A DNA stretch of 64,000 nucleotides from Bosea sp. Tri-49 (GTDB lineage Bacteria; Pseudomonadota; Alphaproteobacteria; Rhizobiales; Beijerinckiaceae): contig NZ_CP017947.1 in assembly GCF_003952665.1 (NCBI RefSeq), positions 390,532-454,531 on the forward strand, written 5' to 3'. Within the stretch, counting starts at the first letter, position 1. Every line of letters begins with the position of its first letter. Position numbers and translations under genes: made by a program. The notes beneath the pieces were generated by a model. The model searched no databases. It saw only the letters and a program-made list of their open reading frames with translations, and had not been told where the DNA came from. This document shows positions 62,712-64,000 of this stretch, one piece after another.

Positions 62712-63078
62712 TTCACTCTCCAAATTGCAATCTGAGAATCTTTTTGGCAAAAAAGCTGAAAATCATTTTTATAAACCCAACGTCACCCTACTTGGCATCA
62801 TTTCGATGCGCAAGCTGCTGCCCCTTGATTTTCGATGCGTTTCGACAAAAGCTTGAAATATATAGCATAATCGTGTGATTTGCGGGCTTTACTGTTGGGT
62901 TTTATAGCAACACGCAGACAATTTACATTCACCACGACGCGAACATGAGTACGCACCCGATCTCAAACGAGTACTCGTCGGCTATAGTGGCGGTGACATG
63001 GCACCTCACATAGGCCAGGCTTCGCCGTAGACTAGTAAGCTCGCAACCACAGCCGCATTGAAGCGAGCTGGACGGACA

Positions 63079-64000
63079 TCATCCGAGGCGGTAGACCGTC
63101 GCCTCGTCCGCCTTCTCGCGCAACCCCTTGAACGAGGCGTGGCGCAGCTTCTCGTCATGCGTCCAGCCGCGATAGGCGATCTCGGCCGCGAACTTCGGCT
63201 TCACCCAGACCACGCCCTTCGTGCCGATGCCCCGCGCCGGCGGCGAAGCTGCCGTGATCCGGTCGAGCTGCTTGCGCAGCGCCGTTGCGCTCGTGTGAGT
63301 GAAGCCGGTGCCGACGCTGCCGACATAGACCAGGCCGTAATTGCCATGGCCAGCCAGCAGCAACCGGCCGATGCCGCCAAGCGCCGCGCTGGATGGCTCA
63401 TAGCCGATAATTAGGAAGGTGTCGGACTGGATGCATTTGATCTTGAGCCAATCGCCGCCGCGGCCGGGGCTATAGGGCGCGTCACGGCGCTTGGCGATGA
63501 TGCCTTCGAGCCCGAGCTTGCAGGCCTGTTCCAGGAACGCCGCCCCGTCAGCCTCGACTTCTTCGCTCAGCCGGATCATCCCGGTCTCGCCGGCCAGCAG
63601 TCCCTCGAGCATGTCGCGGCGCTCGCTCAGCGCCATTCGGGTGAGGTCGTGACCGTCGAGATAGAGCAATCGAAGGCGTAGAGCATGGCGCGCTCGGCGT
63701 TCGCCTTGCCCGCGACCGCCGAGCGCCTGCTGCAGCAAGCCGAAATCGGCTCGGCCGGCTCCGTCGAGCACCACCGCCTCGCCATCGAGGATGAAGCTGC
63801 CAGCGTCGAGGATGAAGCCGCCTCAGCCGCGATCGAGGGGAAGCGATGCGTCCAGTCATGGCCGCCGCGGTGATAATCCGCACGCCGCCAGCGTCACGAT
63901 GGACCGCCAGGCGATAGCCGTCCCACGTAACTTCAAAGGCCCAGTCCGCCCTGTCGGCGCCTTCGACTGCAGGAGAGCCAAGCAGGGCTCAATCCGTGCC
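63079..64000 (-). pseudogene. LigD-type ATP-dependent DNA ligase, degenerate and cut by window edge
   Basis: The C-terminal two thirds are intact in one frame from about 63774 to 63079: VLDGAGRADFGLLQQALGG, LEGIIAKRRDAPYSPGR, then DWLKIKCIQSDTFLIIGY and the oligonucleotide-binding part KPKFAAEIAYRGWTHDEKLR. Upstream, DWAFEVTWDGYRLAVHR holds threonine (codon 63926-63928) where the family has the adenylated lysine (EVKWDGYR), and the frame shifts at about 63865 and again near a duplicated TTCATCCTCGA at 63800-63830. No active ligase can result. Intact LigD works with Ku in non-homologous end joining. The 5' end lies beyond the window. Confidence 0.82.

Overview
The window is high-GC DNA (low-GC only around 62.3-63.0 kb) with gene families typical of Alphaproteobacteria, order Hyphomicrobiales: a MucR-family regulator, DUF1236, DUF982 and DUF6894 proteins, a caa3-type oxidase with fused subunits I and III, and many c-di-GMP and Tat-exported proteins. 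A Bosea-like or related soil or plant-associated organism fits, but no rRNA or other marker gene is present, so the genus is inference. I see no tRNA, rRNA, CRISPR array or intact transposase.

Layout. 0-6.5 kb: a minus-strand operon for import of a peptide-like or cyclic amide compound (solute-binding protein, two permeases, two ATPases) running into hyuA (hydantoinase/5-oxoprolinase, cut by the window edge), with a divergent LysR regulator. 6.5-10.4 kb: an HTH-hydrolase pair, a YqeY-like protein, a type-B carboxylesterase with a perfect 20-bp palindrome upstream, and a broken AAA-type kinase fragment. 10.4-22.5 kb: the most striking accessory block. A ~2000-codon DUF4011-helicase-nuclease gene (two apparent frameshifts) is followed by an SbcD/YhaO-like nuclease and an SbcC/YhaN-like ATPase, then a MucR gene broken by a TGG-to-TAG stop, and an array of six ~18-bp repeats. 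This is a candidate DNA-processing or anti-phage module. 22.5-31 kb: a TpsB outer-membrane transporter divergent from a FecR-domain protein with 18 copies of a 24-nt Gly/Asn repeat, followed by a CHASE2-PAS-GGDEF-EAL protein and two exported DUF1236 proteins. 31-35.5 kb: a membrane chemoreceptor and an MHYT-PAS-GGDEF cyclase. 35.6-42.7 kb: a PQQ-type sugar dehydrogenase lipoprotein divergent from a caa3 oxidase operon (CtaG-like, triheme cytochrome c, CoxB-cytochrome c fusion, CoxA-CoxC fusion, small membrane protein).

42.7-57.3 kb: a decayed hydrolase, a cupin, a UvrD-family helicase, a Crp/Fnr regulator, a stand-alone HARP-like protein, stress proteins (GsiB/YflT-like, PepSY-like, YciE ferritin-like), exonuclease III, and a minus-strand set of secondary-metabolism enzymes (alpha/beta hydrolase, DJ-1-like, Tat MBL hydrolase, SDR, membrane protein). 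57.3-64 kb: a winged-helix/NB-ARC/TPR regulator with a one-base frameshift, a junction of two 5'-truncated genes, small hypothetical genes, an AT-rich orphan gene and a degenerate LigD-type ligase whose catalytic lysine is threonine.

A recurring theme is gene decay: at least ten loci carry frameshifts, nonsense codons or truncations, nearly all in accessory regions (10-22 kb and 42-64 kb), while 22.5-42.7 kb has none that I can see. Whether these are true mutations or sequence errors cannot be settled from the sequence alone.
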